Assembly: GCA_963555705.1 (NCBI GenBank)
Contig: OY743183.1
Location: 26,137,932 to 26,201,931 of the forward strand
Length of the DNA: 64,000 bases
DNA from: Ligustrum vulgare
Taxonomy: Eukaryota; Streptophyta; Magnoliopsida; Lamiales; Oleaceae
Direction of reading: 5' to 3'
Below are positions 59,335 through 64,000 of this stretch, piece by piece. The notes beneath the pieces were generated by a model. The model did no database searches and was not told the DNA's origin. It was given only the letters and a program-made list of their open reading frames with translations. The first letter of the stretch is position 1. The number at the start of each line of letters is the position of its first letter. The position numbers and the translations under genes were made by a program.

Positions 59335-62300
59335 TCAAGATCCAATTAGCCCCTTGCGCCGAGCATAAAAAATTATTAGAAGAAAAAGGATTCCACAACA
59401 GGTCCCTGCGACAATAACCACCTGGAAGCAATTTAATGGATCATTCAAGTGCAAAATAGTAAACAACAAATAATAAGATTTATATAAGAAAAAATAACAG
59501 TAATAAATAAACATATTGAAGGTCAATGCTTACCCATTTAAACATGTATCCGTGATCGTCCATCCAAGTATAAGGGATGTTCATACCAAATATGCCAGCC
59601 ACCAAAGAATAAATCGACATAGATACAGTTCCGGAGCTGAGAAAAAGCTCCAACTGCAGCCACACAAATAAAGATGACATTCATGCATTCCATGCAGTGT
59701 CTTACGACGACCTTCCCCTAGCCAAAGATTCTTATTTTGAAGTAAAATGCATGTAACTGACCTGAATGAGCTGATTCCGATGATTGTCAAGCTGAAAGTG
59801 ACCAATTAAAATGGTTTTAGATCACTGTGCATTCAAGATAAATTACATATGAATCAAAGACTTTCTTACTATTTTTTACCTGAATATTGATATAATCTTC
59901 TGTATTATCAATATATTCACGAAGCTGCAAATTTCAAAGTAGAAACAATCAAAAACTTAAATGATGAGGGTAATTGGAAAAAGAAAAATAATAATAAGAT
60001 AAAATTACACCACAAAACACCCATTAAGTAATGATGAAATGGAAAAATGAAATATATTCATTTAAACAAGAGCATTAAGTTACATACTTTTCCACTAAAT
60101 GAATAGAAATGTCCATCAATAAAATAAAAAAATATATCTAACTACAAATTCAAAGGTAAAAAAAAAAAAAAAATGACCCCATCATTTCACTATAATGTAA
60201 TGCTCATACAAAATATGAAGAACGCTTTTACATAAAAATGACAGTTTTGGAGTTTGCTTGTTCAGTGTAGATGTGCATCTGAACAAAATAATGAATGTAG
60301 ATGCTTAAAATTTGATGGACAAACATCAAAACTTTCACGACACTAGTTCACATACCGTGGTTAATTTGTTCAGTGTGCCATCAATTTGCATGAAGTATGC
60401 CTGCAATAGGACAAAACCTTTTCAAAAGGTAGTCTTATAGAACACTATAACTAAACACTAATATTTTCAGATCGAGTACCTCAAGTAACATTTCAAGATC
60501 CTCTACATCATTATCATCTCCACGAATGGTTGCTATACTTGCCCTACTGGCCCTAGATATCTTTGAGTCAATGGTAGGAGATGTCAGGAACCAACTAGCA
60601 GCACCCGAGCCACTTACAGGCGATGATGTACCGGCACACTTTCTAGACAAGTAAAGGTCAGCCATATCATCATCATCATCCAATAGTTGTTCTAGCTCAT
60701 CCCTCACCTGCATTAAATCAATGGAATAAAACCAGAATTACTAAATGTCAAGGTTTTCAAATGCAGGGCATTTAAAGTTCAAGAATGAAGCACGATATGC
60801 TGTCTTTATACTATGTCACGTAGAATTAGCAGTGTCTTAAACCCAAAAAAAAAAAAAAAAAAAAAAAAGTGAATTTTGAAAAGATTGTAAAATGATACTA
60901 CCAATACATGCACTGGGATCCTCTCTCCTAAGAGTTAATAGCCTAAAAAATTTAAACAAAAAATCTTTGGACATGAGAGTATAAATTCGAGTTTAATTGT
61001 TGAATACTTTATTAGGTGATAGTATCATGCATGTATAATTTTCAGTGGAAGTACCAACAAGAAACTAAAGCCTCATTCCGACTAAATTTAGGGCCAGTTA
61101 TATAAATTCTTTCTTATAACTCCATTCCGTTATCATTGGAAGACCAAAGTCAAATTATTTATACAAAGGATAGTTTAGATCATACAAGCTAGTGAGAAGA
61201 GGTATATTTTAGGAAAGTGGAAATTAATTCATCCATAAAAGGAAATGGCATTATTTATTTGGGGATAGAGCGAGTGTTATCAATAAGTTTTAGGAAAGGC
61301 AAAAACTTCACTAAGAAAAAATTCAATAGACCAAGTGCCATTATCCACCAGTATAAGGTTTAGTATCTAATGAAACTTCCTTTAATTTTCCATTCATGCC
61401 GGCCACTTCTGTTGCTAATTTGCCTTGACTTAATACATCAAATGAATTCTTTAACATCATTCTCAACTCTTGCATTACATTCTTCTGTGTCTATCTCACA
61501 TAAAAGTCAAGGATTAGAAGTTGCTACAAAGGGTGTAACATTTTTGCTTAAAACTTTCTAGGATAAAGAGGAAGCTTCCTAGCCATGGCATAGTACTGCG
61601 GTTTGCAGACATGAGAAAGAGAGGGAGTAAAGTTCGAGTAGGAAATTAGTACAATATGGGGCTTTTATGTGGTGTATTTGGTTTTTTTTTTTGTTTTTTT
61701 TTTTTGGGGGGGGGGGGGGGCAGTCTCAGACGGCTGGGCACCGTTACCACATTTTTAAGCAGCGAAGAATCTGGAAACTAAGTTTTTGGTAGCTGCCAAA
61801 AAAAAGTTGTAAACGCTCGTAAAAATTTCGATTCAAGATCTACTGAGTATAGCTCACACTTTATAATGCAACACCCACTAAAACATTTAAAGTGTAGCAT
61901 ATCAGAATGTTTAAAGAAAGACAATATCAAGCTTCGGTGTGCAAATAGATATGGCCCTTCACGTGAAGAATGAAAAAAAGAAAGAAAAAAAAAAAAAAAA
62001 TTGAAAAAAGGGACGCTTTCACGTCAACTAAAAGGGGAGCAGTACCTTTTGCACACGAGCAGTCAACCTTGTCATTTGACTCTTCAACTTACGAACTCGA
62101 TCTAAGTTACGGCTACTAATCTGCAATTACAATTGTTAAGAGAATAACTAAAATGAGACAACAAAAGACAAAAGAAATTTAGAACACAAATGGCATGTTG
62201 AATAAGGTGGATTGGATAGAATTAATGAAGAAAAAGAAGCCAAACATCCCATATGGTTATAGCCAAAGAAAAGAGGTAAAGGAGATCAGAAAAAATGAAT

Positions 62301-63946
62301 TAATATCTAGTATGGAGTACTGAACATGCCACAAGCTTATAGCCATAGAAAAGAGGTAAAGGAGATAAGATATTCAACCACAACAAATGCCCAGTAAGAA
62401 ATAAAGAAAACTAAAAGGACAACAAAAGAATTATACACAAACTAAAACAAAATGTTTCCAAGTTTTTAGAGGAAGATGATGTTATACAGCATAAACTGGA
62501 ATAAGAAGCTTTGCTGTAAGCTACCACATATTTTCTTTTCAACATTCCAACTGTGCCTAGGTGGTTTTTTGGGATTGACCTTACCGCGTCTATTGATAAA
62601 AAAAAAAAAAAAAACGAAAAATTTAGCAAACAAAGGAAGGGGATAACCAGCTTCACCTCCGTAATTGACTACCACACATATGCCCCTCTCCATGATTTTT
62701 ATTTATGTATTAACACTAAGCTAAAAATACAGCAAAAAGCAATCACAAATGCTGAACGCCTGGACCAAAAAGCCCTCTATAAATTATGCCTCTGCTTGGT
62801 AAATGATTTATAAACCGGTTTATATACCACACAATTTTCCAAACCACTTTTTAACCACACATATTTTCTCTCCACTTTTCAACCACACATTTTACCTCAA
62901 AATCATAAATAAATTAGTTTATAAAACACTAGTGTTACCAAACTGAGGCTATGTGTGTTGTCAACACAGCTTACAAAATACTTTTTAAAGTTAAAAATCA
63001 GGTGCTCTAAAAACAACTATTTGCAAATCAAGCAGAATGATGACAGGATAAAGATGTATATAAGAAACAATTTAGGCATTTTCTGTTATGAAATACATGA
63101 TGTAGCCCATTTGGATTGAGTTGAAGAGCCTTTTTTTTTTTTTGTGTGTGTGTGGGTTCTATTGTACATCCTTCTTCACGTAAACACAAAAGGAAATGCA
63201 CCTTTGATGTAAGCATATCTAAAGCTGGGTAAACAGCAGTCTCCAATTCGATTGTACGGGCAGCAAGATAACTACAGATTGCTTCCAAAGCCACCTCGAG
63301 TGCCCGAAACTCAAATGGAGAGTCTACAATAACTATGCAGATTAGTGGTGCATAAAATATAATTAGAGAAAATAAATAAATTTTAGAAGCTAGATACAGC
63401 GAAAAAGTATAAGCTTGGGGAAATTTTTTTGGGTATAACTGTGTAAGAGAGAAGTCATATCAAAGTAACAAGCCTCGTCATAAAAGTTGCAGCAATTACT
63501 AGCCTAGGAAAAGAAAAAATAATGCTACAAGAACTATTTCTTCTTCACCCGTTTCAATACCAGGCTGCACTACAAACTCCTTGACATTTCATATCAAAAT
63601 GAACAACCATCAGTTGTAAAAGCTACTACAAAGAGCTATAAAAAACTACCATCTTCTTCACATGTTTCAGCATCAGGCTGCACTGTGAAGTCCTTGCCAT
63701 CTCCATTATCCTCCCGGTTATCATTTACTGGTTTTAATCGCCGTCGAAGTTCCTCCACAACAGGAGCTATATTATCATCTGATGGATCACGAAGCAACAC
63801 CTAATCAATAACCAAATTATAATTAAAATCTGCAATCTAATGAATTATTGAACTTCACAGCACTAATATTAATCAAAGAGCTGTAACTCAATAGAGAGAG
63901 TAATTATAAAACTTACCTCTTCAGCTGTAATGATAGCCTTTATATG
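59335..63946 (-). CDS. MRS2: MRS2/MGT-type magnesium transporter (CorA family), 3' part
   Basis: Ten exons on the minus strand: 63946-63917, 63800-63650, 63323-63202, 62120-62046, 60707-60480, 60400-60356, 59924-59880, 59791-59762, 59653-59534 and 59421-59335. They add up to 310 codons plus stop, every junction GT...AG and in frame. Landmarks are [10 protein letters not shown] then VLLRDPSDD (N-terminal domain), long helices ([17 protein letters not shown]), the first membrane segment ending in the GMN signature of Mg2+ selectivity (FGMNIPYTW), an acidic loop, and the second membrane segment ending ARRKGLIGS. The family forms pentameric Mg2+ channels. The C-terminus resembles the MRS2-4/MGT6-type clade (tentative). 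The 5' exons lie beyond the window, and the boundary at 63946 is provisional. Confidence 0.95.
61682..61720. repeat. (T)n(G)n tract in an MRS2 intron
   Basis: T-rich runs are followed by 15 consecutive G, an extreme base run for this genome. It lies in the intron between 60707 and 62046. Confidence 0.9.
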
Positions 63947-64000
63947 CTGAATTCCCACATAAACATGAACAAAGAACAAAATCAATTTGTAATTTGTAAT

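Noticed and set aside
1..64000. tRNA, rRNA or known snRNA genes
   Set aside because: None could be recognised by eye; tRNA-like stretches are only LTR primer sites. A tRNAscan/Infernal run would be needed to exclude small RNAs.

Overview
This is nuclear DNA of a flowering plant, most likely a eudicot. It is AT-rich, with two spliced plant housekeeping genes at the right end (cytosolic ribosomal protein S15, and a CorA/MRS2-type magnesium transporter that runs off the window). Almost everything else is nested transposable elements: Ty1/copia-type LTR retrotransposons, solo LTRs, Helitrons, and hAT-like and PIF/Harbinger-like MITEs. Boundaries were read by eye, and most LTR elements are closed by TG...CA ends and perfect 5-bp target-site duplications (TSDs).

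Layout. 1-806: unassigned GC-rich, repeat-rich sequence. 812-6201: a short-LTR retrotransposon (TSD GGGTA) with no gag-pol; instead it carries, antisense to itself, a cysteine-motif ORF and a LOG (cytokinin riboside monophosphate phosphoribohydrolase) ORF, each broken by one 1-nt deletion. 6403-8157: Helitron. 9395-17075: copia element on the minus strand (TSD CATTA) with a decayed gag-pol, itself split by a solo LTR at 10278-11674 (TSD AGCTC). 17912-21944: Helitron(s) with two 5' ends and one 3' end. 22000-33783: a second, minus-strand Helitron-type region with an RPA70-like gene, split by an 8.5-kb LTR element at 24347-32842 (TSD CACTC). 34359-35241: solo LTR (TSD CAAAT). 36144-49698: a split hAT-like element holding a solo LTR (36160-37602, TSD GTTGG) and the second LOG retrotransposon (38294-49544, minus strand, TSD CAAAG). 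That second copy has both passenger ORFs intact and is itself split by a long-LTR element (43371-48670).

49805-55901: RPS15, whose first coding exon is only the ATG and whose 4.7-kb second intron is full of Helitrons. 59335-63946: ten 3' exons of an MRS2/MGT gene on the minus strand, reading without a break in frame to the GMN motif and the C-terminal membrane segments.

The most interesting object is the two-copy LOG-carrying retrotransposon family. Both copies share the gene order, the LOG orientation antisense to the LTR, a GC-rich patch upstream, a hairpin between the ORFs, a triplicated motif downstream, and many small hairpins with a constant TTCTG loop and changing stems. A second pattern is that three unrelated LTR families each carry an array of 12-20-bp CG-containing palindromes just upstream of the LTR TATA box.
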